Positions 8,422 through 16,530 of a DNA stretch of 30,144 bases are shown here, piece by piece. Below the pieces are notes generated by a model. The model was not told the origin of the DNA, did not search any database, and saw nothing but the letters and a program-made list of their open reading frames with translations. Within the stretch, counting starts at the first letter, position 1; the number at the start of each line of letters is the position of its first letter. The DNA lies in IMG/VR virus record IMGVR_UViG_3300009152_000143, positions 1-30,144 of that record. One strand, written 5' to 3'. This stretch comes from a virus. The position numbers were made by a program, and so were the translations under genes.

Positions 8422-10236
8422 ATGACAAATTTAGACGGTGTAAAACTGGAGCTTGTTGACAATGTCGATAAGGCCCGTGAGTTTATATCTTGGTTGGGCG
8501 AACGCCGACCTCACAATGCAATCTCTATAGATACCGAAACCGGCGAACGCCCTGGCGGCAAGCGTGATGATGCACTATCACCTTGGCACGGACAGCTTCG
8601 ACTAGTTCAGGTTGGCGACGGGATGACTGGGTGGGCTATCCCGTGGGGTGAATGGTCTGGAGTATTTTATGAAGCCATGGATAAGTTTGATGGTCCAATA
8701 GTCTGCCACAACGTAGCATTCGAAGCTCGTTGGTTTGAGATTCAATCTCGTTGGAAGATGCCTTGGCATCGAGTTCACGACACTATGATTATGGCTCACC
8801 TAATCGATCCGCTTGGTTCTGGTGCCCTAAAAAATCTAACATCTCGTTATGTGGATGCAAATGCTGCTCGTATGCAACAAGTTTTAGATGATGGCATGAC
8901 AAAAAACGGCTGGACTTGGGGGACCGTTCCAATCAACTTTCAGCCTTACTGGGCGTATGGTGCCCTAGACCCCGTCCTTACAATGCGCCTTTGGGAGATA
9001 TTCTGGGAAAAGTGTGGCCCCGATAAGCCTTATAGCCAAGCTTACGAACTTGAAATGAACACCCGTCGCATTGTTACTCGCATGGAGCTCAATGGTGCCC
9101 GCCTAGACCTCGACTACTCAAAAAAGAAGTACCAAGAACTAGTTGACTATACAGAGCAGGTCAAGGACTGGGCAAAGACTACTTATGGGTTCTCTATCAC
9201 AAGTAATGCCCAGCTGGTTCGTCAATTTGAGGCACTTGGTGCAATGATTACCGAGACAACCCCGTCTGGGGCTAAATCCGCGAGTGCGGACCAACTCAAG
9301 CTTCTATTGCGTGACGGTACTCCAGAGGTTCAGCAGCTTGCAGACGTAGCTCTTAAGCAACGCAAGGCAGACAAACTTGCGTCCACCTACTTCTCTAACT
9401 TTATTAACGACAACGTCAATGGCTTTGTTCATCCGTCTGTAAAGACTCTTGGTGCTCGTACCGGTCGTATGTCTATTCAGAACCCAGCATTACAGACTCT
9501 TCCGAAAGGTGACGACACTGTCCGTCGTGCTTTCTTGCCTAAAGACGACAAACACGTAATTATTACTTCGGACCTTGACCAAGTTGAGTTCCGTATGTTT
9601 GCGTCGCTATCTCAAGACCCGAATCTGATTAATCTGTTTAACCTTGCTGATGCAACTGGTTCCGATCCGTTCACCGAAATTGGTCGTGAGATTTATGGTG
9701 ACCCGACGATGCAAAAGTCCGATAAGCGACGTGGACTAATCAAGGGTGTGGTTTATGGACGCCTCTATGGTGCAGGTGTTGCTAAGCAAGCTTTGACTGC
9801 CGGCGTTCCAGAGGATCAAATGCGTGCGGTATCTAACGAATTTGATAAGCGTTTTCCGGGTATGCAACTGTTTCAAAAAAGAGTTGAAGATATTGGAATG
9901 CGTCGTCTTCGTACTGAGGGTCAAGGCTATGTAAATACTTGGACTGGACGTCGCCTACCTTGTGACGAAGACCGTGTTTATACTCTTGTAAACTATCTCA
10001 TTCAAGGTGGTGCGGCTGAGGTCTTTAAGTCAAACCTAGTAAAGCTTGATCAAGCCGATTTGACAGAACTACTCATTGTGCCTGTTCACGATGAAATTGT
10101 TTTGAATGCTCCTCGTGAAGATGCCGCTGAGATTCAACGGATTGTCCGCGAATGCATGACTACAACAGACGGTTGGGCAGTTCCACTAACTGCCGATGTA
10201 GATGGTCCATTAGAGAATTGGGGGCAAAAGTATTGA
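8422..10236 (+). CDS. polA: Family A DNA polymerase with 3'-5' exonuclease
   Basis: 604 residues; replicates phage DNA. Exonuclease motifs are present: D37 and E39 (SIDTETGE), HNVAF near 96-100, and Y179/D183 (YGALDP). Polymerase motif A is SDLDQVEFR with D384 as metal ligand, motif B is R437/K441/Y445/Y449 (RRGLIKGVVYGRLYG), and motif C is HDE at 556-558. There is no 5'-3' exonuclease domain, as usual for phage versions. Two variants stand out: motif A has DLDQ in place of DYSQ, and the residue at the place of E. coli Phe762 is tyrosine, as in T7 polymerase. The ATG at 8422 is preceded by GAAAGAC and by a promoter. The stop overlaps the TTG start of the resolvase gene. Cytosolic; expected partners are the prim-pol helicase at 19959 and the SSB at 14285. 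Confidence 0.95.
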   Translation: MTNLDGVKLELVDNVDKAREFISWLGERRPHNAISIDTETGERPGGKRDDALSPWHGQLRLVQVGDGMTGWAIPWGEWSGVFYEAMDKFDGPIVCHNVAFEARWFEIQSRWKMPWHRVHDTMIMAHLIDPLGSGALKNLTSRYVDANAARMQQVLDDGMTKNGWTWGTVPINFQPYWAYGALDPVLTMRLWEIFWEKCGPDKPYSQAYELEMNTRRIVTRMELNGARLDLDYSKKKYQELVDYTEQVKDWAKTTYGFSITSNAQLVRQFEALGAMITETTPSGAKSASADQLKLLLRDGTPEVQQLADVALKQRKADKLASTYFSNFINDNVNGFVHPSVKTLGARTGRMSIQNPALQTLPKGDDTVRRAFLPKDDKHVIITSDLDQVEFRMFASLSQDPNLINLFNLADATGSDPFTEIGREIYGDPTMQKSDKRRGLIKGVVYGRLYGAGVAKQALTAGVPEDQMRAVSNEFDKRFPGMQLFQKRVEDIGMRRLRTEGQGYVNTWTGRRLPCDEDRVYTLVNYLIQGGAAEVFKSNLVKLDQADLTELLIVPVHDEIVLNAPREDAAEIQRIVRECMTTTDGWAVPLTADVDGPLENWGQKY

Positions 10237-10703
10237 GTAAATTTGTTTTAGCTGTAGACCCTGGCAAAGCCAGCGGTATTGCGTTGTTTAAAAAAGAAGA
10301 TGGTAAGGACCCGGAGCTAATCTGGTCTGGCGAGTATCAGCAAGATGAGTACGCTCAGCCGATTAGAAAAGCTCTAGCCCAGGCTATGATGGAGGGCATT
10401 GCCATAGAGATTGCTTGCGAGCGATTTACTATCAATGCTCAAACTGTGAAGAACTCCCAGTCTCCTTACTCTTTGGAGCAAATTGGTATTTTGAAGCAGT
10501 GCATGATTGATTTAGGTATGAAGGCCGAAGATTTAAATTTACAAGCCCCGTCAGACGCTAAAGCTCTTTTCCCTAATCCAGCACTAAAGAAGCTCGGTTA
10601 TTGGCACAAAGGTGGCGAAGGTCACGCACTTGACGCAATCCGACACGGCTTGCTAAGATTTGTAAAAACAGGGTGGCATCCTATAGGCTTACTAAAAGAA
10701 TAA
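10233..10703 (+). CDS. RuvC-like Holliday junction resolvase
   Basis: 156 residues from a TTG at 10233 that overlaps the polymerase stop (TATTGA). An upstream ATG at 10152 lies deep in the polymerase gene and would add a tail unlike the family, so it was not used. The N-terminus FVLAVDPGKASGIALF carries the first acidic residue of the RuvC/RNase H fold, ACERF near residue 68 gives the second, and HALDAIRHG near 135 gives the last acidic pair region. Such enzymes cut four-way junctions or branched DNA in phage replication and before packaging. Length fits the small phage RuvC-like proteins. It is co-transcribed with the polymerase; the recombination genes follow after a short spacer. Confidence 0.8.
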   Translation: MSKFVLAVDPGKASGIALFKKEDGKDPELIWSGEYQQDEYAQPIRKALAQAMMEGIAIEIACERFTINAQTVKNSQSPYSLEQIGILKQCMIDLGMKAEDLNLQAPSDAKALFPNPALKKLGYWHKGGEGHALDAIRHGLLRFVKTGWHPIGLLKE

Positions 10704-10720
10704 AAAGTATTAGCAAAAAA

Positions 10721-10751
10721 TTAACACAACAGAGTTTTTTTCTGCTAGTAT
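10721..10751 (+). promoter_or_regulatory. Possible promoter for the helicase/recombination operon
   Basis: TTAACA at 10721-10726 and TAGTAT at 10746-10751 with a long 19-base spacer. The pair lies inside an imperfect inverted repeat (TATTAGCA at 10708-10715, TGCTAGTA at 10743-10750). Leader of about 20 bases then AAAGGA and ATG at 10780. Weak by itself because of the spacer. Confidence 0.35.
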
Positions 10752-10779
10752 GTATATACACAACGACAAAAGGAATCCA

Positions 10780-12576
10780 ATGACTGTATTTGTAGACCTC
10801 GACCCAGCGGGCGGGCACATTGTCATTAACGCTGAGTGGCGTTTAAAAGAACTATGTAAAAGCCTTCCCGGAGCTTCCTGGGACACCAAAACTTCTGTAT
10901 GGCGTATTCCTCTTTCATGGGCTGGTTGTTTGGCGCTGCGTTCTACTTTCCGCGAAAGCCTAGTTATTGGAGAGGGTTTAGCTGCCTGGGCAGCTACTGA
11001 AAAACTTACTCGTATTGACCCGTCAAATGCTCTGCGTGACGTTGATATTTCAGAGATTGGTGACCAAGACCTATTTCCACACCAGCGTGCTGGAGTTGAG
11101 TTTTTAGCTACCGCTAAGCGTGCACTACTTGCTGATGAACCTGGACTTGGTAAAACTGCTCAGGCTATCCGTGCTCTAAAAAAGATGCATGACAATGGTG
11201 AACAAGTTTTCCCTGCGCTAGTTATCTGCCCGAACACTCTCAAAAAGAACTGGGAGCGTGAGTTTGATCGCTGGTGGCCTGGAGTAAACGTTACCGTTAT
11301 CAATGGCTCTGCCGTTAAGCGTCGTGGTCAGTTTGAGCAGCAGTCAGATGTGATTGTTATTAACTGGGAATCACTACGCACTCATTCAAGACTTTCTTCT
11401 TATGGCTCTATTGCCCTTGCCCGTTGCGTTGATTGCAAGGGTCACGATTCCAGAATCACTCCTGCCCGCTGTGAGGTACATACTCGTGAACTAAATGAGA
11501 TTGACTTTAAAGCTGTTATTGCTGACGAGATTCACCGCTCAAAGGATCCGAAGTCTAAGCAGACTCGTGCTCTCTGGGCGGCTACTGGTGATGCCAATAT
11601 CCGCTACGCTCTCACTGGTACCCCTATTGCTAACAATGTGATTGACCTTTGGCCGATTCTCCACTGGTTGGAGCCAAAAGAGTGGCCTAGCAAAACTAAG
11701 TGGATTGACCGCATGATTGACACCATGATTAATGCTTTTGGTGGCATGATGGTTCTCGGTGTTAAGGCTCACATGGAAGATGAGTTTTACGCTGCAATAA
11801 ATCCTCGTATGCGTAGAATGCTCAAGTCTCGTGTACTTCCTTGGCTACCAGAGGTCATCACTGAACGTCGTGACGTTGAGATGGGTGCTAAGCAAGCAAA
11901 AGCTTATAAGCAGATGCTGGAACACATGATTACTCTTCTAGAAAGCGGAGACTCGCTAATTGCGTCTAACCCACTTACCCAGACTCTACGTCTTCTACAG
12001 TTTGCTAGCTCTTATGCCGATGTGTCTGTAGACGAGACTGGAAAAGAAAAAGTTACTTTGTCGGACCCATCCTGTAAAGTAGATGCTCTAATGGATGATA
12101 TTAAAAGCGGTGACTTTGGAGAAGACTCTGTAGCAGTTTGTGCAGTGTCTCGTCAGCTCATTGAAATCCTAAGTGCTCGCTTAACTAAAGAGGGTATCGA
12201 GCACGGTTTGATTACTGGTGCTCAGGACCAAGACGAGCGTCAGAAGTCTATTGACGACTTCCAGTCTGGCAAAACTAAGTGGATTCTTTTCACTGCTCAA
12301 GCTGGTGGTGTTGGTGTCACCTTGACAACTGCTCGCAGACTTGTTATGCTACAAAGACCATGGTCTCTTGTTGACTACAAGCAAGCACTAGATCGAGTTC
12401 ACCGCATTGGCTCTGAGATTCACGACTGCGTGATTATCACTGACTATGTAACCGAAGGAACTGTCGAAGAGCGTGTAATTCAGGCTCTAGATACAAAATC
12501 AGATAACTTTGAGCAGATTGTTCGAGACAAAGAACAGCTACTCAAGATGCTTAAAGAAAGCAAGGCAACTCTATAA
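10780..12576 (+). CDS. SNF2-family (SMARCAL1/HARP-like) helicase
   Basis: 598 residues; ATP-driven remodelling of branched DNA, probably fork reversal or annealing during recombination. The ATG at 10780 with AAAGGA six bases upstream was chosen over the ATG at 10750. Walker A is DEPGLGKT at 119-126, motif II is DEIH at 249-252, motif III region LTGTP at 278-282, and the C-terminal helicase lobe has GVGVTL, LVMLQRPWSLVDYKQALDR and HRIGS. The N-terminal about 90 residues (WDTKTSVWRIPLSW) resemble the short HARP-like part seen in phage versions. Cysteines 216, 219 and 231 with H234 sit between motifs Ia and II and might form a zinc site, which I see as an insertion. Start/stop overlap (TAATG) with the next gene indicates coupling. 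Confidence 0.9.
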   Translation: MTVFVDLDPAGGHIVINAEWRLKELCKSLPGASWDTKTSVWRIPLSWAGCLALRSTFRESLVIGEGLAAWAATEKLTRIDPSNALRDVDISEIGDQDLFPHQRAGVEFLATAKRALLADEPGLGKTAQAIRALKKMHDNGEQVFPALVICPNTLKKNWEREFDRWWPGVNVTVINGSAVKRRGQFEQQSDVIVINWESLRTHSRLSSYGSIALARCVDCKGHDSRITPARCEVHTRELNEIDFKAVIADEIHRSKDPKSKQTRALWAATGDANIRYALTGTPIANNVIDLWPILHWLEPKEWPSKTKWIDRMIDTMINAFGGMMVLGVKAHMEDEFYAAINPRMRRMLKSRVLPWLPEVITERRDVEMGAKQAKAYKQMLEHMITLLESGDSLIASNPLTQTLRLLQFASSYADVSVDETGKEKVTLSDPSCKVDALMDDIKSGDFGEDSVAVCAVSRQLIEILSARLTKEGIEHGLITGAQDQDERQKSIDDFQSGKTKWILFTAQAGGVGVTLTTARRLVMLQRPWSLVDYKQALDRVHRIGSEIHDCVIITDYVTEGTVEERVIQALDTKSDNFEQIVRDKEQLLKMLKESKATL

Positions 12577-13508
12577 TGACAACTGAACCGATCAGAATCT
12601 CTAACTCCGAAATTCAAACATTCAAGGACTGCCGTCGCCGTTGGTGGTTTACCTACTATCGTCGTCTAAGACCAAAGATGGAGAACTACACAGGCGCACT
12701 AGCTCTTGGTTCTCGCATCCACGAAGCCCTAGACCAGTACTATTCAACTGGCACCCCGCTTCTGGAGGCTCACGCAGGCCTAGTTGCTAAGGATATGAAA
12801 ACCCTTACCGACCAGTATCGTGACACTACTGAACTTGAAACCGAGGCTGAACTTGGTCGCGTAATGCTTGAGGGCTACCTAGAGTGGGTAGAAATTGAGG
12901 GTATCGACGCAGAGATTGAAATGATTTCTACTGAAGAGATTATCGAACGTCCAATGATGGATGGTCGGGTAACGCTACAAGGTAAAATCGATATGCGTGT
13001 TCGTCGTAAGATTGATGGCGTTCGTATGTTCCGTGACTTCAAGACTGTCGGTAGCTCATTTACTGAGTTCGGGTCAACTGCCCACATGAACGAGCAGATT
13101 CTTACTTACATGCTTCTAGAAGAAGCTCAGAACCAAGACGGCGAACGCTCCGAGGGTGGTATCTTCACTATGCTCCGTAAAGTAAAGCGTGGAGCATACG
13201 CAAAGCCACCATTCTATGGTCAGATTGAGGTTCGCCACAATGCCTTTACACTTCGCTCATTCTGGCAACGTCTTGAGGGTACTCTTGAAGACATGCTCCG
13301 AGTCCGTGATGGTCTCGATGCTGGAGAGAGCCACTATAAACTTGCATATCCAAAGCCGTCTCGCGACTGCAAATGGAAATGCCAATTCTTCTCTATTTGC
13401 CCTTTAGTTGACGATGGTTCGGCAGCTGAAGCAGCAATTAGCGATGCGTTCGTGGTCGCCGACCCTTACGGTTATTACAACAACACAGAGACGAAAGGAG
13501 CAGAGTAA
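12576..13508 (+). CDS. Cas4/RecB-like PD-(D/E)XK nuclease with Fe-S cysteines
   Basis: 310 residues, ATG overlapping the upstream stop by one base. Typical parts: SNSEIQTFKDCRRRWWF near the N-terminus with C19, GSRIHEALDQYY with H49, GKID with D139, RDFKT with D154 and K156, and NEQILTYML with Q174. The C-terminal cysteines C265, C269 and C275 (DCKWKCQFFSIC) with C19 make the four-cysteine cluster that binds a [4Fe-4S] in Cas4, AddB and related nucleases. Expected to resect DNA ends and give 3' single strands to the neighbouring Sak4-like ATPase and SSB. No CRISPR array or other cas gene is nearby, so a recombination role is more likely than a CRISPR role. Confidence 0.88.
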   Translation: MTTEPIRISNSEIQTFKDCRRRWWFTYYRRLRPKMENYTGALALGSRIHEALDQYYSTGTPLLEAHAGLVAKDMKTLTDQYRDTTELETEAELGRVMLEGYLEWVEIEGIDAEIEMISTEEIIERPMMDGRVTLQGKIDMRVRRKIDGVRMFRDFKTVGSSFTEFGSTAHMNEQILTYMLLEEAQNQDGERSEGGIFTMLRKVKRGAYAKPPFYGQIEVRHNAFTLRSFWQRLEGTLEDMLRVRDGLDAGESHYKLAYPKPSRDCKWKCQFFSICPLVDDGSAAEAAISDAFVVADPYGYYNNTETKGAE

Positions 13509-14278
13509 TGTCGCAAGTCGATCGCAGTTTAACCATTATGGTTTATGGCGAATCTAAGGTTGGTAAATCAACCTTTGCCGTTACAGCCCCCTACCCACGT
13601 TTGATGTTGGATGTAGAAGGCGGTCACCGCTTCCTACCTATCAATGTCAAATACTGGGACCCAATCCGTGAAGAGCCACCAGTGGCTGACGGAACCTGGG
13701 ACACAGTTGTAGTCCAAGTTCGTGACTATGACGTCGTTATGAAGACATTCCAATGGCTTCAGAGCGGCAAACACCAGTTCAAGTCCTTAATCATTGACTC
13801 AATTTCCGAGTTGCAGGTTAAGTGCATGGATCAAATTGCAGGTACAGAGCAAATGAAGATGCAGCAGTGGGGCGAACTACTTCGCCACATGGGTGCACTA
13901 CTTCGTGACCTCCGTGACCTTACAATGCACGCAACCCAGCCACTGGAGGCTGTGGTGCTAACTGCAATGGCTCGTAAGGGTCAGGATGGCGTATACCGTC
14001 CTTACCTACAGGGTCAACTTGCAATTCAAGCTCCATACTTCTACGATATTCTTGGGGCAATTACAGTGGAGCAGATTCCAAATCCTGACCCAATGCAGTC
14101 GCCTTACAAGGTTCGTCGAATGTATGTAGAACGCACTCCGGAATATGAAGCCGGTGAGCGTGTACAAGGACGACTTGGAAAAGTCGTTGAGCAAGGCGAT
14201 CTAGGAGTAGAACGCATGCTCGACATAGTCTTCGGTGAGAAGGCTACAACCACAACTACTAATAAGAAAGCAGGCTAA
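13508..14278 (+). CDS. Sak4-like RecA-fold ATPase
   Basis: 256 residues, ATG overlapping the nuclease stop by one base. Walker A is GESKVGKST at 14-22, Walker B SLIIDS at 93-98 with D97, and MLDVEGG near 33-39. This is the phage AAA/RecA-type ATPase family often named Sak4, which promotes single-strand annealing together with the phage SSB. The gene order nuclease, ATPase, SSB is a common phage recombination set. The C-terminus is basic with repeated threonines (ATTTTTNKK). Cytosolic. A general AAA ATPase without annealing activity cannot be excluded. Confidence 0.82.
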   Translation: MSQVDRSLTIMVYGESKVGKSTFAVTAPYPRLMLDVEGGHRFLPINVKYWDPIREEPPVADGTWDTVVVQVRDYDVVMKTFQWLQSGKHQFKSLIIDSISELQVKCMDQIAGTEQMKMQQWGELLRHMGALLRDLRDLTMHATQPLEAVVLTAMARKGQDGVYRPYLQGQLAIQAPYFYDILGAITVEQIPNPDPMQSPYKVRRMYVERTPEYEAGERVQGRLGKVVEQGDLGVERMLDIVFGEKATTTTTNKKAG

Positions 14279-14284
14279 ACCAAA

Positions 14285-14815
14285 ATGACATCAGTCAACT
14301 GGTCCGACCTAATCAAAGAAGCTGGCGACACAACCACCAACTTCGAACCACTGCCAGACGGCGATTACGAACTTAAAGTAATTGACTCTAAGGCAACCAC
14401 CACCCAGACGGGTAAAACTATGTTCAAGATCACCACTGAAGTTCAGGGTGGTCCACATGGTAAGCGTCGCGTCTGGGACAACCTTGTTGTCTCTCCTGAG
14501 AATGGCAAGGCTCTCGGCATGTTCTTTATGAAGATGACCGCACTTGGTTTGGGAAAGTCATACTTTGACCAGAACCCAAGCAATGCTCAGATTGAGCAGG
14601 CCCTATTCGGTCGCTCATTCCGTGCAACTCTTGGTACCAAGACCTATAACGGTAACCGTAGCAACGAAATTAAGCAGTACCACATTATTCGTACTGATGT
14701 TGCTCCAGCCCCTACCGAAGCTCCTCAGGCTGTTACAGCGGCTGCTCCTGCCCCTGCTCCAGCTCCGGCTCCAGCTCCGGCATCACCTGTTACTTCGGAC
14801 GCAACTCCGTTCTAG
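14285..14815 (+). CDS. Single-strand DNA-binding protein (DUF669-like) with SSB-type tail
   Basis: 176 residues, 6 bases after the ATPase stop. The first about 135 residues look like the beta-barrel phage SSB/DUF669-like group: PDGDYELKVIDSKAT, GKTMFKITTEVQGGPH, KRRVWDNLVVSPEN, then TYNGNRSNEIKQYHI. Then comes a flexible Ala-Pro linker (repeats of APAP, residues about 152-167) and a last stretch SDATPF. The ending in Pro-Phe after an acidic residue copies the tip by which bacterial SSB proteins recruit partner enzymes. It probably coats single strands for the polymerase, nuclease and ATPase encoded upstream. The last gene of the operon, followed by a hairpin. Confidence 0.8.
   Translation: MTSVNWSDLIKEAGDTTTNFEPLPDGDYELKVIDSKATTTQTGKTMFKITTEVQGGPHGKRRVWDNLVVSPENGKALGMFFMKMTALGLGKSYFDQNPSNAQIEQALFGRSFRATLGTKTYNGNRSNEIKQYHIIRTDVAPAPTEAPQAVTAAAPAPAPAPAPAPASPVTSDATPF
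14738..14790 (+). repeat. Low-complexity Ala-Pro coding repeat
   Basis: Repeats of GCTCC(A/G/T) triplet pairs encode the Ala-Pro linker in the SSB gene. A length-variable simple repeat; no other function seen. Confidence 0.6.
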
Positions 14816-14830
14816 CACTCAGATAGACTC

Positions 14831-14850
14831 GGGGGGCACCTTATGGTGTC
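14831..14850 (+). terminator. GC-rich hairpin after the recombination operon
   Basis: GGGGGGCACC at 14831-14840, a 4-base loop overlap region, and GGTGTCCCCC starting at 14845; the arms pair with one G-T wobble, right arm extending to 14854. Located 15 bases after the SSB stop and ahead of the next ribosome site. No T run follows, but such stems act as terminators in actinobacteria. Confidence 0.6.
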
Positions 14851-14875
14851 CCCCGTATCTATAAGAAAGGTACTT

Positions 14876-15874
14876 ATGAAAATCCTGTTCACAGGTATGG
14901 CTTCGCACCACACCAAGCCATCGTCAAACGTTACATTTTTTAGGACTCTATCTGAAAGAGTTGAAACATTCTCCACCATAGAGTGGGCAACTCCAAGCGT
15001 TACTTGGACCGAAGATTATTTAAATCAGTATGATTATGTTGTAGTTGGATTGACTCCACCAACTAGTCTGAGTGCAAATAAAATTTATGGGGCATTGCAC
15101 ACAATAAACGTTATGTATGACTCACCTAAGCTAGTCATGGTTCTAGATCACCCGCAGCTATGGCAGTACAAGCACGGATTTAACTCGATTGATTCTGACC
15201 CTACTAGCATATTTACTAATTTTTATTCAAAGCGTAGAGAGTTTTCCCTGGCTAAAGAATCCTATGTGGGAAGCATAGCTGAAGCAAATAAAAAACTACT
15301 TACTAAGAAATGGCCTAAAACCATTTATCCATCACTCCCCTGGGATAATTCAAGAAATATAGATAAACTTCTTGGCCTATGTGCAGAAGAGAGCTTAATA
15401 CCTGTAAATTTGGACGCATTTCTACTAATAAAAGATGAGCCATTAGGTAAAAAAGTTGGATCTGGCTGGGTATCGGATCAGTCAAAATCTAGATGGTTAT
15501 CTGACTTATCTAAACTTTTAACCCTGCCTGTGGGCTCTATAAGCTCCTCCAAGAAGTTATCTGATTCTGACGCGTTTGAATCCATAAAGAACTCCTTTGG
15601 CCTTCTAATGGCCCCTCAAGAGCGAGGAGTGGGTGTTTGGTGGTCGTATAGACTAATTCAAGCACTGAATTCAAATACTCCTGTTTTATCGGATTGGAAA
15701 GAGACTTCCCGGCTTGGCCCAGAGTGGTCATTGCTAGGCTATGAGCTTGAAAACCAGACAAAAGAAGATATAATTAATATTGCAAAACTGCAAAAAGAAT
15801 CTTATCTAAGCAATATTTCAACAAAAAAGGATTCAGATAATCTTCTGAGTTCCATATTCAAAGAGACAAAGTAA
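14876..15874 (+). CDS. GT-B-like glycosyltransferase
   Basis: 332 residues. ATG at 14876 with AAAGG six bases upstream was chosen; an ATG at 14843 lies inside the hairpin. The N-terminus MKILFTGMASHH and the C-terminal part GVGVWWSYRLIQALNSNTPV, followed by SDWKETSRLG, look like the two Rossmann domains and nucleotide-sugar-binding end of GT-B glycosyltransferases, including those that act on phage DNA. Acceptor unknown: modified bases, a virion protein or a cell-surface glycan are all possible. Codon choice (AGA/AGG for arginine, more A and T) differs from the replication genes on its left, as expected of an accessory gene. Isolated between a hairpin and small unknown genes. Confidence 0.6.
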   Translation: MKILFTGMASHHTKPSSNVTFFRTLSERVETFSTIEWATPSVTWTEDYLNQYDYVVVGLTPPTSLSANKIYGALHTINVMYDSPKLVMVLDHPQLWQYKHGFNSIDSDPTSIFTNFYSKRREFSLAKESYVGSIAEANKKLLTKKWPKTIYPSLPWDNSRNIDKLLGLCAEESLIPVNLDAFLLIKDEPLGKKVGSGWVSDQSKSRWLSDLSKLLTLPVGSISSSKKLSDSDAFESIKNSFGLLMAPQERGVGVWWSYRLIQALNSNTPVLSDWKETSRLGPEWSLLGYELENQTKEDIINIAKLQKESYLSNISTKKDSDNLLSSIFKETK

Positions 15875-15883
15875 AGGAAAAAA

Positions 15884-16306
15884 ATGCCAGAAATTAATTT
15901 TGACTGGGTACGTCAACAAATGCAGGATGCCAAAGTAAAAATTGGCACCGGAAATGCTTTGCTTGCATTACTAGAAACCTGGAATGCTCAAAATCTTAGC
16001 GATAATCAAGTAAAAGAAACTATAGAGTACTTCTCTAAGCTTGCTGCTGGAAAAAATATCCACGAAGACAAGTTAGTAAATGAGGTTTGGGTACCAGCTA
16101 TGCCAGGTCAACTAACCGTTGGCGACGAGGTAAGAGTTTTATCAGACGCATTTAGCGACAAAGCTGGAGTAAGTCACAATGGAAGACGCGGTAAAATAAT
16201 CGCTATTCGATATGGCGATGTCATCTTCAAGTCTACCGATGGTAAAGACCCGGTGCTTGAAGGAACCCACTATTCCCCGTACAAGCTAGAAAAAAGAGTT
16301 CGATAA
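15884..16306 (+). CDS. Unknown protein with C-terminal SH3/KOW-like barrel
   Basis: 140 residues, ATG preceded by AAAGGA. Residues 1-65 are helical (FDWVRQQMQDAKVKIGTGNA, VKETIEYFSKLAAG). Residues about 78-138 have the beta-barrel look of SH3/KOW domains: LTVGDEVRVLSDAF, NGRRGKIIAIRYGDVIFK, then YSPYKLEKRV. No catalytic motif seen. Stop overlaps the next ATG by one base (TAATG), so it is translated together with the 74-residue gene. Probably an accessory protein that binds a nucleic acid or protein; unproven. Confidence 0.55.
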   Translation: MPEINFDWVRQQMQDAKVKIGTGNALLALLETWNAQNLSDNQVKETIEYFSKLAAGKNIHEDKLVNEVWVPAMPGQLTVGDEVRVLSDAFSDKAGVSHNGRRGKIIAIRYGDVIFKSTDGKDPVLEGTHYSPYKLEKRVR

Positions 16307-16530
16307 TGCGTACTTCATTTGAGCTAAAGTTTGAAGCCAAGAACTACGAGGCAGCTATGAACATTGCGGCTAAATATATTGGTGAGTTTTTAGATGTACC
16401 CGTACACGAGGTTGCTGATAAAACTGACACCGAGCTAAAAGTTGAGCTAGTTGATGGGAAATATCAAGTAACAGCCTATGGCAAATTAAAAACAAATTTT
16501 GCCACATTTGGGCTTGACAAGCATAAATAA
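16306..16530 (+). CDS. Unknown 74-residue protein
   Basis: ATG overlaps the stop of the preceding gene by one base. Predicted alternation of strand, helix (YEAAMNIAAKYIGEFL) and strands (TELKVELVDGKYQVTAYGKL) suggests a small alpha/beta fold. No cysteines, no membrane segment. A promoter for the next gene starts within its last codons. Function unknown. Confidence 0.55.
   Translation: MRTSFELKFEAKNYEAAMNIAAKYIGEFLDVPVHEVADKTDTELKVELVDGKYQVTAYGKLKTNFATFGLDKHK

Noticed and set aside
10152-10232. Upstream ATG start for the resolvase
   Set aside because: It lies inside the polymerase C-terminus and adds a basic tail not typical of the family; TTG at 10233 overlaps the stop as other genes here do.
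10750-10779. ATG at 10750 as SNF2 helicase start
   Set aside because: Overlaps the possible -10 region and has no ribosome site; ATG 10780 has AAAGGA six bases upstream.
12576-13508. Cas4 as part of a CRISPR system
   Set aside because: No array and no other cas genes; neighbours are recombination genes.
14544-14864. 106-residue plus-strand ORF
   Set aside because: Out-of-frame reading of the SSB gene; its leucine-rich tail is the Ala-Pro repeat read in another frame.
14843-14875. ATG at 14843 as glycosyltransferase start
   Set aside because: It lies in the loop of the hairpin and lacks a ribosome site; ATG 14876 has AAAGG.
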